64,000 bases of DNA from Heligmosomoides polygyrus polygyrus (GCA_947396885.1 OX377204.1:1364001-1428000), one strand, 5' to 3'; positions 24,601 to 38,300 are shown, counted from the stretch's first letter. The notes: a model not told the origin generated them from the sequence alone. Numbers and translations: made by a program.

Positions 24601-25468
24601 GAAGCAACAGGATTAGAGAGCATTCAATAGCATTTAGAAAGTACTACGGAGCAGACGATAAACGTCGCTTTTGTGCCCACCTGTTCGACTCCACCTTTCT
24701 TCTGCTCTAAACTAAGCCTCTCCTCGCATACCAAGGCCCTGCGAAACCAGAATGAACACGCGATCAGCACCGCGCAACGATGCCGGAAGTGGTTCAATTC
24801 ACACACTCGAGGAAAGTGTCCCCATTTCTAAGTGTTCGAGGGTCTTTCGCACGGGCCAGTTTGTCGATAGTTAGGTCGGCCGTCCACTAGAGCGTTTCTC
24901 TTACCCCCCTATGGAAGGCAGTCATAACCACATGGATTCCATTTTACGTTGAAAAAAGCACTACAACGACAACCTAACGCTTGGACTGACTTATCGTCAA
25001 GCCCTGAGGGAAAACCGTGACAACTTTCGTGTGACTTAAGCGAGGATGTTCCACTGGATAACTCTGCCATGCGACAGGGACCTTACTGGTTTCCGTTCGA
25101 GCAGTTTGCCAATCATCGCGACGACAAGTAGTGCATGAGAATGAATAGAATGACGATTAGTTAAGAGTTAGTCTGCTAATGCTTTCGAAACTACTATGGA
25201 TTTAGACAGGAACCTCTTAAAATCATTCCCGGTAGACTCCCTCCGACGTTCAAACAAGCCTATCTAGCTAGACGTTGTTCTAGAAAGATCTTCACCAACC
25301 ATAAAAAATGTGATAAAAATTAAAAAATTAAAAATTTTATAAAAATATACACCTTTAAGCTGTTCAAACAAGAGAAAAAATGGACCTTACATCCACTTTT
25401 TCTAGAACGCTTCTCAAAAAGAAACCTGCAACAAAGAGCATTATGTTCAAGGAAAGTCCGCTACGTAC
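24601..25468. other. Unassigned stretch (presumed downstream intron of the GYF gene)
   Basis: No further GYF-gene exon was found. The minus frame 24806-24624 reads CELNHFRHRCAVLIACSFWF, which looks protein-like but has no family I can name. Confidence 0.3.
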
Positions 25469-25962
25469 CTTTCCGCCGCAAACCCTTGTCCATTCACCTA
25501 GAGTATGGAAGCGCTCCTCGTGCTCCGTGCGGATTAGGAGCGAGTCATTGAAATAACCGCTCTGGGTCCACATCAACATCTCCTTCGCCGCATAGGGTCC
25601 TGAAAAATTCTTGATCTCTAGTGCACTATAAACATCGAAAGTATAACACGATAGAAGTCTAGAAAGAGGTTCCATTCTGACTTTTCTCCCCGAAATCCGA
25701 GAATCTCCCCCAGAGACCTGTTACATAAATCGCTAAGCTCGAACAAATACACAATACAACTGCAATAGAAAACCTAGTCCTCTTTTAGGTGGGTTAGAAC
25801 TAACAGGTTTGGAAGAAGTACAAGCTGCACACCTTTCCAGATTTGCACCTACAAGCCTTCCAGACAAGAACAAAAAAACAAGCTGTTAATTAGGCACTAA
25901 CCATAGATCTCGTTGTCCGGTCCATGATAGTACCACCGGACATCGATTGGCTTCGTCATCAT
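25469..25962 (-). CDS. GYF-domain protein, first two exons (partial gene)
   Basis: Exon A (25962-25902) starts MMTKPIDVRWYYHGPDNEIY and ends with one base before donor GTTAGT. Exon B (25599-25469), after acceptor AATTTTTCAG, completes Gly and reads PYAAKEMLMWTQSGYFNDSL, then an L-G-E-W stretch ending CGGK before donor GTACGT. Together they make a GYF domain: W-Y-Y, then G-P-Y, M--W, G-Y-F and L-I-R in the family's spacing, closest in pattern to the GIGYF/PERQ type. GYF domains bind proline-rich peptides, and GIGYF proteins act in translational repression. The remaining exons were not found at lower coordinates, so this is the N-terminal part only. The first ATG was chosen because an acceptor (CTGCTGTAG) lies one base upstream. 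Confidence 0.78.
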
Positions 25963-26218
25963 ACTACAGCAGATCGACAGCCGGAGACGTCCACCTCACT
26001 CACCCTGTGATAAACGATGGCAAATATGGGAAACGCGCACAATAAGTAATCACCTGAGGTACAAAGACGATTACAACAACGCCGACAATAGAAAACCGCT
26101 CAAGTTGGGAAGAATAATTTATGTAACAACAGGACACAGCCAGAGACAAAACAATGAAGAATAGTACCGAGACCGGAAGCGAGAAGTAGGACATCAATAC
26201 AGAGCTATAGTCAATCAA
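25963..26218 (-). promoter_or_regulatory. Intercistronic region, possible operon junction
   Basis: About 255 bp separate the CCDC97-like stop from the GYF ATG on the same strand. A U-rich stretch lies in the middle and an acceptor GATCTGCTGTAG ends one base before the ATG. A hydrophobic open frame crosses this interval (26218-26000) but has no Met start and no recognisable family, so it is not annotated as a gene. Confidence 0.4.
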
Positions 26219-26324
26219 TTATTCATCATCCGCGTCGAACCACTTCTCTTCCATGTCACGTTCGCGTATCTCGTCTCTCTCGTCCAGCGAAATGTCATTG
26301 TCAACCGCATCGTAGTCGAAGAAT
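26219..26324 (-). CDS. CCDC97: CCDC97-like terminal exon 7
   Basis: After acceptor TTTCCTAG the exon reads [18 protein letters not shown], then an acidic [10 protein letters not shown] and TAA at 26221-26219. The pattern FDY-VDDN followed by DEEERYFD-like acids is the C-terminal signature of CCDC97. No AATAAA is obvious in the next 250 bp. Confidence 0.87.
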
Positions 26325-29300
26325 CTAGGAAACAAACAAATGACGATCATTTTCTTAGGAGGTATTCGATAGATTTGCTAAGAAATAAGAAATAATTAAG
26401 CGAAATAAATTAAAAATAGTATACTGTCCAAAGAAAGACCAAAATACTCGAAATACTCGGAAACAGTGATTACCTAGACCGAATCTAATGTGTTCCTCCC
26501 CTAGTCAACAGCCAATTCTGCTTACCTCTTCAAGAAACAAAAAGCATAAAATCTTTACGCAAACGTTTAACTGATAAAACTCATTTTATTAAAGCATCAA
26601 GTGGCTGATAATGACGTTAGAAGCTGTTATATCTCTCATGAAACCAATCGAGGATAAATGACATTCTCTCTTTTTCTATGAATCAGGGACGTCTGCCTGT
26701 GACAAAAACTCTATTCCGGGCGAACTCGAACCTGCACTCCCATCATTAGCGCTGGATGCGATGCCACTGGTGCCCCTTGACCGAACCCAACGCAACACCC
26801 ACAACATCGCTGATGAAATGACCAACCAAAACCCATAGAGCATTTAACAGAACCATGTTCGACTGCAAACTTTCAGAAACATACTACAAAAATCATCTAA
26901 ACAAGCATATATCCCTTTTTCAGCGAATATATTAGGTTGGCAACTAATTTCGTGGACTCTCAAGAATCTTCAGCAAAAGTATTCATTAACAAATAACTAA
27001 TAACAATCTTTAATTAAAATAAGGTCCCTCAGAACTCAGAAGTGCTTCCCATATATCAGTTGGCTGATCTATCCCACGGCCATAGAATTATTGTGTTTTA
27101 AGGCCAAGAATCTTTGGAGGTGCATTTTGACCCGGTCCACATTATTAAATCGTCTTCCAACCAAGAAGTACTGCACCGAACTAAAAACGTGGTAGTCACT
27201 CGGCGCAAGGCTTGGGCTGTAAGGTGGATGAGTTTGACGCTCCCAGTCAAGGTCTTCTATTTTTTGAGGCGTCCGATTCGTGAACGCTCTCCGATTGATG
27301 ATGTCAAGAAGGCGTCAACTTCTGGGAGATCATCGACAGCGGTTCCAGCATTGATGCTGAAATCTACTCTTCTCAAACTTCGCCGCGCGCAGGCTGAACT
27401 CGCCAGAATTGGTTCAGGCAGCTTTTCAGGAGCGGAATTATCTTTCAGCAAGATAACGCCAGATCACACGTCACGAATCGGGAGCTTCAAAAAATCGAAG
27501 ACCTTGGCTGGGAGCGTCTAACTCACCCACCTTACAGCACAGGCTCTGCGCCAAATGACTAGCACCTTCATAGCTCGCTGCGGCACTTCTTGGTTGGAGG
27601 ACGGTTTATTAATGTGAACCAGGTCAAAATGCACCTACAAGGATTCTTGGCTTCAAAAACACAAGAATTCTACAGCTGTGGGATGCGCCAGGTAGCTGAT
27701 AAATGGGAAGCAGTCTCGCGTTCCAACAAATCTTACTTTGGTTGAAAACTGTTATTTGTTATTTGTTTATGAACACTTTAGTTGAAGGCGCCTGAGAGTC
27801 CACGAAATTAGTTGCCAACCTAATACAAAACAAGCAGCTCCAGGGCCTTTTCCGCCGATTTTCTTTTTCTTTTTGGATGCACCGTGTCCCTTACCCTCCC
27901 GAATAGTTTGGAAACAATTCCAGTGAGTTACGGCGTGCGATCTTCCTCCATCACCCTTGTCCACACATTCCCAACCCCCTAGGCTTCACCGAGAGTCTAA
28001 CGGCTGCCTTACGAAGTCTCTGAGATAAAAGAAAATTTTCCGGTCCGCAGAACAGCGGTTGTACCTCTTAACCCCACGCCCCCCTCCTCCAGCAGGAGGC
28101 GGGTGTATCTCCTGTCGCGCTGTCGTGGATTACTAGCCAATAGAATGAATTGCAGTTGGCACGTTACGAACTTCATTTGGACCGGATGCGAACCTATCAC
28201 GAAATCGAGTCATATTGATGAGAAAACATTTCCAGCTGAAGCCGCCACAATTCTTCCTTAAAAGAAAATGTTCGTCTCGAAAAACTTTATAAAAAATCTT
28301 GCTTTGATTGCTTTAGCAACTAAAAAACGCCTAAAGGTGGCGAGATCCTAACAAGGGACGCCAACGTCAACAGTGAACACACACAACATCTCTATACCTT
28401 CTTCTTCCTCTTCAGCGTTTCTCCCGCTTCGTAGCGGGGTCCGCTCTTCTAGTGTCGTGACTCCACCTTTCTCGATCCTCCGCTTCATCAGGGTGGACGC
28501 CAGTTACTTTCATGTCCATGTGTAACGTATAGGACCAACGCTGCTTCCGGCATCCTCTAGGCCGCTTTCCTGACACTTCCAACTCAAGGCCTATCTTGCG
28601 GACGTTTCTTTCCCACGCACAACGAGGCCGTACCATCGGTAGCGAGCTTCACGCATATTGTCCGCTATCGGCGCGACACCGAACTTCTGCCGAATAGCAT
28701 CGTTTCGAATGCGGTCCATGCGCGTGACTCCAGCCGTCCAGCGCAGCATCTTCGTTTCCCTGACGCTGAGGCGCGTTTCAACTTCCTTAGTGGCAGGCCA
28801 ACACTCAGCGCCGTACATCGCTACCGGCCAGACCACTGCTCTGTAGATCTTCGACTTCAAGCGCTCCGGTATCCTCCTATCACAGAGCACGCCAGTTAGC
28901 GAATGCCACTTGGACCAAGCTGCGCTCACGCGTGAGTTTACTTCAACCATCAGACCGCCGTCAGACGCTATTGCTGATCAGAAGTACTTAAAAACCGAAG
29001 TGTGTGCAAGCTCGGTTCCATCAATCTTAATGGAGCCGGACTCGTTTACGTCAGTCGTTCGGTACTCGGTCTACTTGACGTCCAATTTGAGTCCGAACAT
29101 CGCCAGGGGTCGCACCAAGCTTGCACCTGCCGCTCGAGATCAACTTTGTCTTCGCAAGCGAGCATCACGTCATCAGCATAGGGCAATGTCCATGGGACAG
29201 GCTTCTGAAGATCTCTCGTAATGGCATCCATGACGACAATAAAGAGGAGTGGAGAAAGCGCGGAACCAAAACACAACATCTCTATACCTAATGTTTGGAA

Positions 29301-32300
29301 TTACTTGAGGTCGAATTTTCCCGATGAAAACGTTGTTCAGGTTTCATATAGTGTGAACATTCTATTAACCCATGTATGACCCAACCTCCTAGCGATGACA
29401 AGAATATGACAATCGCGGCAAGCCATTCATGAAAATCGATGATATCGATCGGGAACAATCGCGGAAGCGATATCGAACGATATTACCGATATTTTTCCGG
29501 TTTTAACCAAACAAAGTCGACCTAAAAGTTAACCAACACCAATCAACAACAACCAACTAACCAACACCGACCAACTAGCATTCAATATTGGTTGGCAGCA
29601 TCACCTGTTCTGGCTTCCAAAGGGAATTCGTATGCATATCTCTCAAGAAACCAATCGAGGATAAATGACATTTTCTCTTTTTCTATAAATCCGTGCCATT
29701 TTTAAATCATCCAGCCAAGCAACCAGAAGTTTTCGTGAAGGGCGCCCCAAAGAAATACTCCCTAACTCCCAACATAAAATGAGCGAGTAACCTACAATAT
29801 GACTTCATCACTTAATCTAAACTAGTAAAAAAAATTCACTGGATAATCCGTAATCAAATGCAAATAGTCTGAAGAAGATGTCTTGAAATATTTTCTAACA
29901 AGTGCTAGTAAACTTTCTCCCGATAAAATACTGAAAAAAATATCTTGAAAAATTACCTCGCGTCGTATCCTGCCAAGAAACGTTCCTCCATGTATGCTTC
30001 AAACTCTCGCCTTAGAATCTCTGGTGACTCGTCCATGCCGTCTTCTTCAAGCATCTCAGCATCCTAAAACAGGTGCTCAAATTTTTATCAAAACTTCACA
30101 AAGCAGGTGAGCAAAGTCACAACAGCCCTTAAATTTCTGCTTACGTACACTTCGCACAAACAGAACTCCCTATTGTCACCACACATCACTATGATTTCAT
30201 TCCGTTTCCATTCATCAACACTAGCACGAGGTCAGACTATTATAAAGCTTCGCATTTCCCATGAAAACAAACCAAATTCACGACTCCTAGTGAAGTCGAA
30301 AATACTGAGGTGAGTAGTAGACCCCCAAGACTGGGAGCTGAAAACCTGTGGGCTCAGCAATAAAAATGTGCACCTCTCACGAAAACCAAATCGGCTGCTA
30401 AGGAAGTTTTGTTAGGAGGAAGTTTGGTTGAAAACTTAACTGGAACTCTAAATAACTTTAACTGGATTGAAAACCCTAAGGTTCCCTTACATTGGGACCC
30501 TGAGCGGTGTCCCGGAACGTCTGATCACGGTCATAAAGGACATGTACGAAGGCTCGAAAGCGGCGATACGAACTCCACACGGGGTGACAAGGAAAGTGGA
30601 CATCACAGTGGGGGTACACCAAGGGTCGGCTCTGAGCCCGTTCCTCTTCCTGCTGACGTGAAACCTATAGCTATAGTGAACCACCTGGAGGAAGGCCCTC
30701 TCAGAACGATCCTCTACGCGGACGACATCGCCCTAGTAGCCGACAACCAGGAGGAGCTGGAGGAGAAGGTGCAGCTGTGGCAGAGAGCCCTCGCAGACAA
30801 CGGCCTACGGCTGAACGTGAAGAAGACGAAGTTCATCAGCTCTGACCAGTGCGCTGGATCGATCCTAGACTGCCAAGGGAAAGTGATCGAGAAGGTGGAG
30901 GATTTTCGCTACCTCGTAAGTGACCTATTCGAGGAAGGAAGGGTGAACCAGGCGGTCAGAGTACGGATAAACGCAGCCTGGCTCAAGTGGAGGGAGTCCA
31001 CAGGGATCCTCTCCGACCGTAGATGCTCCAGAACGCTCAAAGGCAAGCTCTATAGAACAATTGTGAGGCCTGCCCTCCTCTACGGCAGTGAGTGCTGGGC
31101 CCTGGAAAAGGCGCAGGAGCGGCAACTGCAAGCGGCGGAGATGAGGATGCTGAGGTGGGCATGTGGAAGGACCCGTCGTGCCAAACGAGGATGTTAGGGC
31201 AGTGATGAAGAGAGTCCCGATCCAGCTGAAGATGAGGGAGTACGCCTGAGGTGGTATGGACAAGTCCTCAGAAGACCAGAGGATCATCCCATAAGGTTGG
31301 CCCTAGATTTCGAGGCACCCGGAAAGCGTCCGAGAGGAGCCCCAAGGAAAAGGTGGAAGAACGTCATCAAGAAAGATCTCGCCGGTATCGGCGCCGCGGC
31401 AGATGACACCCTTGATAGGATGAGGTGTCGACAGATCACAAGAACAGCGGACCATGCGACTGCGCGGGACTAAACGCTCAGAAGAAGAAGAAGGGAAAAC
31501 CCTGAGGTATGAAAAACGAGTAACTACAGCGAAACTATATTACATTCTAAATAGGCGAAAGTATATTACATTCTAAATAAAACAATCACGATTTCCTCTC
31601 CAAAAATGAGTGGTATGCTACAAACATGGCATTACTCAAATAGATAATACATAGATACATCCTATTACAGAATGTTATACAAACCAGTATATTGTTGAAT
31701 TTTCGGTTCCTAACATCGAAATCACGTTACTCACTTAATAGATAAAACAATTCACCCTTGCAAAAAAAATGTTAAAATTCAAACCAAAATCTCTCTCAAC
31801 ATATGGTGATCAGACCCTGAAACCAAACCATGCTCTTTTTAAACTTAAGAAAGCATGTTATAGCAAAGATCGGTTGAAGCAAATATTTTACTTACTTTTC
31901 CCACATGATTTTTCGTTTTGTCTTACAATTAGTGAGATTTTTCTCGAAGACAGCAGCTTTTCTATGAGACAGCGAATTAGGTACGCACAACTGCTACTAT
32001 GGAAAAAACGAACTAATAATTTCCTTTAGAATAGATCAACCTTTCTCGAGGGACACAAAGAGCGTCGTACCGTTCGTTTAACTTCAATTTTCGATTCTTT
32101 AATGGGAGTACATCTTTCCCACATTGTCCTTGTGTGCAGTTTACATGCATTCTCCACTACCGTTTTCGTAGGTAAGGTGTTGTTGCATGAGCTCATCTTC
32201 TTGCTGTATCACCTGCCGTCGATCACTGCTTGAGCAGGTGCCAATAATGTCCCCATTCGTTACTGTCACGTGCAAAAGTGCCCCAATTCGTTCAGGGCTT

Positions 32301-35300
32301 TCACGAAGAAGTCTGACCAACGCGTTGGTGGGCGTCTTGGTGTTCTCTTGACATCCCGCGAAATACAGTCTTGTCTGCGAAGCGCATTATGTGGCTGGCC
32401 CTCCTAAGTTTGACGACTCGGCCCTTGCAACAGCGTCTGTGATCTTCAAACGTCGGCAAAGCGCGGAACTCCGTAGGGCTTCTCTCACATACGTCATTCG
32501 TATCTCTTCGAACATCGTCCTCTGGATTTTCCGCTGCGCGACACTGATCGAGTGTTTATCCCGCAGTGGAGTTGAATAAATGGGCACGGAGCCGGACATT
32601 CTTCGTTTTCTTCGCGTTTTTCCCGACGCTCTTGAAAGCTGTCCAAGCATCGATCTTCTTCCTAGTGTTCATAAACAGACAGGCGTTGTTATAATGTGTG
32701 ATCATCCGTCTACCACTATATAACTGAGTTAGCCTTCGATGACGTTTGAGTGATCGAACCTGCGTGGGATACGCCTCATCGAGCCCCGCGCGGACAAAAT
32801 GTGCCTTTCAACATGAGATGCTGCTGCATCCTAGGAAGCGCAGCCTTCTTCTGCTTCACACTGTGGCAATTGTGCGCGTTTCTGAGCGTTCTGATTCCGA
32901 ATACGTGTCACAGACGTCTGCTGCGAGCATGGAAGGACCACTAAGGGGTGGTGAAGGAAAGTAAGGGGGACCTCTAGGATGGACCAGGAGAGCTCCCAGG
33001 AAGGAAAGGAAGAACCTGGAGGAGGGACCAGGACGGGGAAACCAGCAAGAAGAGGCCAGCATGGGGATCATTAGCGGAAACAAGGAAGTCGGCCAGGAGT
33101 TGGTATAAGAAAGGTAGGGGGGAGGGGGGATAAAGAGGGGGAGGAGGAAGACGAGTAAAGCCGGACCAGCAATTAGATGCAGTAAGAAGAAACGAGTGAG
33201 GGGGAACCTGGCATCCGATTCGGAAGACGTTTCAAGATATCCGGTAACGCAAGCTGTTGGGCATGAGAACGGTTGCATAGGAGCCACCTGAGGGAAGAAG
33301 TACTGCGCAGTACAAACCAATGGCGTTACCGTACGGTGCAGAGAGAATGTCTATGATAAGCGTGCGGAAGTGGTGAACGGCTTGATGCCAATAAAGTACG
33401 CAGCAGGTCCTAGATGTTAGCGAATTTTACGTTCTACAAGGACTACTTTCCGTAGGTCAATTATGTCGCAAAGTCGCGCGAACCGCGCAGGTGCGAAACA
33501 CGCCGTTAGGTGTGTTTCGCACTTGTATAATACGTATGAGCTTTCAAGTCTATTCCCCTTAATTCGGAATCTTTACCCTCACCAAGCATACTGTCACCTG
33601 ACAGCCCGTACTCTAGGTGACCTCATAAGACTGGAGAATACAACTGACTTAAAGCGCTTTTGCTGGGGTAGCCCCCAAAGTCGCTGATTACTAGGGACCT
33701 TCATCCAAAAGCATCTGTGAAACTTTTGGATTTGTTCTTAAATGAATAGATCTTATTTCTTGGGTTAAGGAAGCCCAGAGTGCGCAAATAATTGAGAAAC
33801 CAAGTCCTTATTATTGATATGACAAGAAACGCTCCCTGTGGTAGACCCCGCAACCTAAATTATGTGCATGCAACACCTAGTTTAAACGGTACTAAGCGAG
33901 CTGGTGCCCGCTTGCACACCGGCAAGGTATCTTAAAACGGGTAAGTTAAATCAGCCACACCCCGGTTCCTCCCCTTGCCTAGTTCTGCACAGAAATCATG
34001 TTTATGTGAGCGTTCTAGGACCATGTGCGATCTTAAAGCGGGCACAAGCCCACTTAATACGCTTAAACTGACCTACACGCTCCACTGCAAACATGCACGG
34101 TGGTCAGTGGGTTAAACAAAACAAAAAAAAAAACAAGCAATCTGTGTCCTCTCCTGTCGCAAGTACTGTGAACTGTCGTTGCTTCGCTTCATTTTGCTAA
34201 CACTGTCCGAGCAAATGTGAAGACTTCGCGGAAGTCCTCCAGCATACATGTTCGTGTTTCACACCCCAAATACTCCCCACCCCCCCCCCCCCTATCCGAA
34301 GTCAGGGCGAAAACATTCGACTTTTGAAGTCGTGGATGTATAATAGTACCAGAATTTCGCTTAACGACGTAATTTACAAAGCATACCTCTCTGCTTATTC
34401 GGTTCACCTCTTCTCGCATCGCATCCAAACCATCATCAATATCGTCCTCTTCTTCAAGCTCGTCCTCCTGCGAGGAGTACATGTTGCTCACGTGAGCTTC
34501 CATTCGGGAGAGACGATCCGATCTCGCGGAACTCTGGAAGAGAAACCACCATCTTCTGCAATTGCATTTATAGATGTTGTCCTTAAGATTGAAGTCTCAC
34601 GGACAACAAATAAATGAACAGAATTTTCTCTAGCGTTAAGGGCCCCGCACACTTCTGCGGCGTTGCCGCTTGCCGCAATGATTAAGGTTAGGGCAGGGAC
34701 GCCGCCGGCTGCGCTATGGTTTAGGATAGGGCAGCGGCAACGCCGCAGAAGTGTGCGGAGCCCTTAACGTTCACGTTCGAAAGAAGAAAAATATGCGTTA
34801 ATATAAGAATTCTCGCTCACCTCAGTGTCTTTCTGCCATTCAGTGTGGTGCTCGTTGCGTCTTTGAGCAATTTCCCTGGACGACTCGAACTGGCAAAGCA
34901 TACTAGCCCATCCACCTTCAGGACATTCCTCACGAGATACTGATGGTCGTAGGTTCAGACGATCTAAATCAACACCGAAATCAGAGAACACATTCTATTT
35001 ACGCATTTTTTTCAGAAAACGGAAAATTTTGAAATTATCGCTTTCGAAATTATTTTTAACGAGAACCAACATCTTTGTACAATTCCATGTCAAAGCTGAC
35101 ATTTATCGGCGTAAGCTGAACAGTTTTGAAATCAAACTGAACGCCTTCTAAATAGAAGAGGATTAAATTCCATTAGACTGATAAAAGCGTCAGCGGAGGA
35201 GACTACACAACACAGCCTGGAGTTGCTTTCCTGGTGAAAATATGGAGACAAAACACAAAAATGGAAATGACAGTGCATTAACACCTGTCTCAGGTAGCTA

Positions 35301-38300
35301 TGCACCATACGTGTGCGCCACGGCATATCACGGTGACCTCCTCTCCCCAGTACCATAGCGCAGTGATTAATTAACTGAATTATAAAAATCAACCGGAATT
35401 TGCTGCCACCATAGCCCGTTGCACGATTGGCGCTTCTTGTCCTTTCACCATCCCAATCATACCACGTGCCTGTGACGGATTTTGGAAGTTAGATTAAAAC
35501 ACATGTCCAATGGAGTGGAATCAGTTTTGTATGATAGTAGAGTGTTAGCCTAAGCTCTGCCAGAGTGTCGGTCCTAATTTCTGCCTCGCTGTTAACGTCA
35601 GCTATTACGGCTAAGCAATTCATCCCAACTGAGACGCATATTCGGCACGTCATGTTATTCCTGCATCAATCTCGCCTCAACGAATCGTATCGTCGCCTGA
35701 AGGATGTTTACAACGAGGGTGCTCCTGCTCGAAGTACTATGTACCGGTGGTTCTCGAAGTCTGCAGTTGGTGAATTCTCCGTTGAAGATAATGAACGAGA
35801 GGGGCGCCCGATGACACTGGATTTGGATGGCCTCCGAAGTAGAGTGGAAGCGGACCCATACCAAACCACTCGCGAACTACCAAGCACTCTTGGTGTTAGG
35901 CACTCAACAGTCGTTCGAGGATTGAAGTCGATTGGCAAGGTGCAAAAATTGGGTCGCTGGGTACCTCACGATTTGGCACAACATGACATGGATCGCAGAG
36001 CCGATGTCGCTCTGTCTCTCCTTACCCTCAGACGTACCCACGGATAGCTGGACATCCTTGTCACCGGGGATGAGAAGTGGATACTCTACTCTAATTATCA
36101 CCGGCGTGCACAGTGGACAACTGGAGAGGCAGAGGACGTTCCGAAACCCGACCTTCACGTGAAAAAGGTGATGCTATGCATTTGGTGGAGCGTTCTTGGC
36201 GTAGAGTACTGGGAGCTGCTGGACGAAGGGGTAACAGTGACGGCAGAGGTTTACGTCAACCAGCTGAGGAAGTTGAGGGCCCACCTTCAAACCACAGGAG
36301 GAGAGCAAGTGAAGGTGTATTTTCAACACGACAACGCTAGACCGCATATTGCTAGAGCGACGGCGGCTGAGTAGGCGGACTACGGATGGACCGTTCTTCC
36401 ACATCCACCTTACTCACCAGATCTCGCTCCTCTTGATTATCACTTGTTTTCAAGCCTTCAACGCTATTTGGACGGCCAGCAATTTAGGAACCGAGAGTAT
36501 GTCAAGGAGGCACTGCTCACATTTTTCGAATCACAACCGGCCACGTTTTGGAGAAAAGGCATCCATGACTTACCAGCACGTCGGCGAAAGACAATTGATG
36601 TAAAGGGTGGTTACTTCAAATGATTTGATATTGTTGTTTGCATGTTGTGATAATAAATATTTCATGCCCCAAATGTCCGAGAACTTATGCACCAACCTAA
36701 TATGAAACCGTCAGTCTCCACATCCACTCTTCTTAAAAGTTCCCGCACTGCCTCATTAAATCTCTAACTCCACGAATTCCTGTCGTTTTTTTATACAATA
36801 GGAAACGGATAATTGCGTACAGTGCTTGAAAAAATGATGGGCTTTGCTTCATCTGCCAACGAAGATACATAGGTACTATACCCGTTGTACGGATAGCGGA
36901 AGAGGTACAGATAGCGAAATGTTAGAGGAGTAACGCGTTTCTACTTCTGTACACAATTCAGGATGGTTCAGTGGTTAATCATTTATATGTAATGAGCAGG
37001 AAAGGGAGATAGGACCATTCGTCACAACCGCATAGGAGCACTGTCGCGTACGCCGCTATCTTCTGGCCATGGTGACCTGTTCCGCCCATGTACAGTGGGC
37101 TGGTGCCTCTTCTGGTAGAGGCATCGTCGTCGCCGACGATAGGTACCAAGGCAGTCACGGCAGTACGGGAATCAAGTGTACTCATGTATGAGTTTCACAG
37201 AATATACAGGTTGTCTCAAAAAATGTATACACTGTTTGAAAGGTTGTAACTTTGTTCAAAGTAAAGGTACTGGAGAAGTTAAAGGTTCGTATGAAACCTT
37301 AAGGAAATAGAAATTTTCGACGTGTGAGTGGTATGAAATATGCACGCACTTGTCTGAAGTTTTGCATTTTACACTCCGTTGATTGTGTTTTGCTTGAATA
37401 CTTGTTATAATTTCTCAACATAGTGGCCGTATCGATTGATTTGTGCTTCTCTTGAGGTTTAAAACTTTAAAGCACACTATGGCGTGCAAAAAATGCAGGG
37501 TACCCTTGAAAAAGCAGGTACTCTTTGAAAGGTTTTAACATTGCTCCCAGTGAAGCTTTTGAAAATCTTTGGCACTCATATGAAAGCACAGGGTAAGGAG
37601 ATATATGTGACATGCAAATGGTTAGGATTGCGATATGACAAGGCCTGAAACCTTGCATTTTAGAATCGATTGATTGTGCACGGGCTAAATGCTTGTTTCA
37701 GTCTTGTTACTACTTGGTCACTTTAGCCTGTGCTATGCTTCTTTTAACGTTTTCCGCCGCCCAGTGGCTGTAATTATGCCGATGAACCACTTCATTCAGC
37801 TTGAATGTTGCCTCATAAGCCCACAGTATGTCTTGGAAATGGGGCTCCTGATCATATTTAAGTTGCGATATAAACAAACCCTCATGTCACGTATCTTTCA
37901 CATGATTGTCAAGTTCTAAACGTCAAAAGAAGTACAGCACAGGTTAATCTAACTGAGTAGTAACAAGATTGTTACAGGCATTCTACCCATGATCAATCCA
38001 TCGAGTCTAAAATGCAAGGTTTCAGGCAGGGGCACAGCGCAATCCTAACTATTTGCATGCCACAGAAATCTCGTTACCCCGTGCTTTCATATTTATTTAT
38101 TTATTTATTTATTTATTCAATACGTACGCGATAAGCGCGGCCGTTAGATAAACAAACACAGCAATAGGACAGTTACAACCGAAGCGCAACATAGAGAGAC
38201 ATATTCTGTAAAAAACCGTAAAACAACAACAAATCGAGTGACGTGGCATCAGATCTGCAATCAAAAATAGCACAACACAGCCCACTTCCCGAGCAAACCA

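Noticed and set aside
26000..26218. Small membrane protein on the minus strand
   Set aside because: The 72-codon hydrophobic frame starts directly at the CCDC97-like stop with a TTG, has no ATG start, and lies in a U-rich intercistronic gap where T-rich codons give hydrophobic residues by chance.
27114..27521. A 135-codon plus-strand gene
   Set aside because: The first part is antisense to the inverted mariner arm and the rest is out of frame with the transposase; it is an artefact of the palindrome.
32856..33320. 154-codon minus frame rich in Pro, Phe and Ser
   Set aside because: It is the complement of the purine-rich tract, and low complexity alone explains its length.
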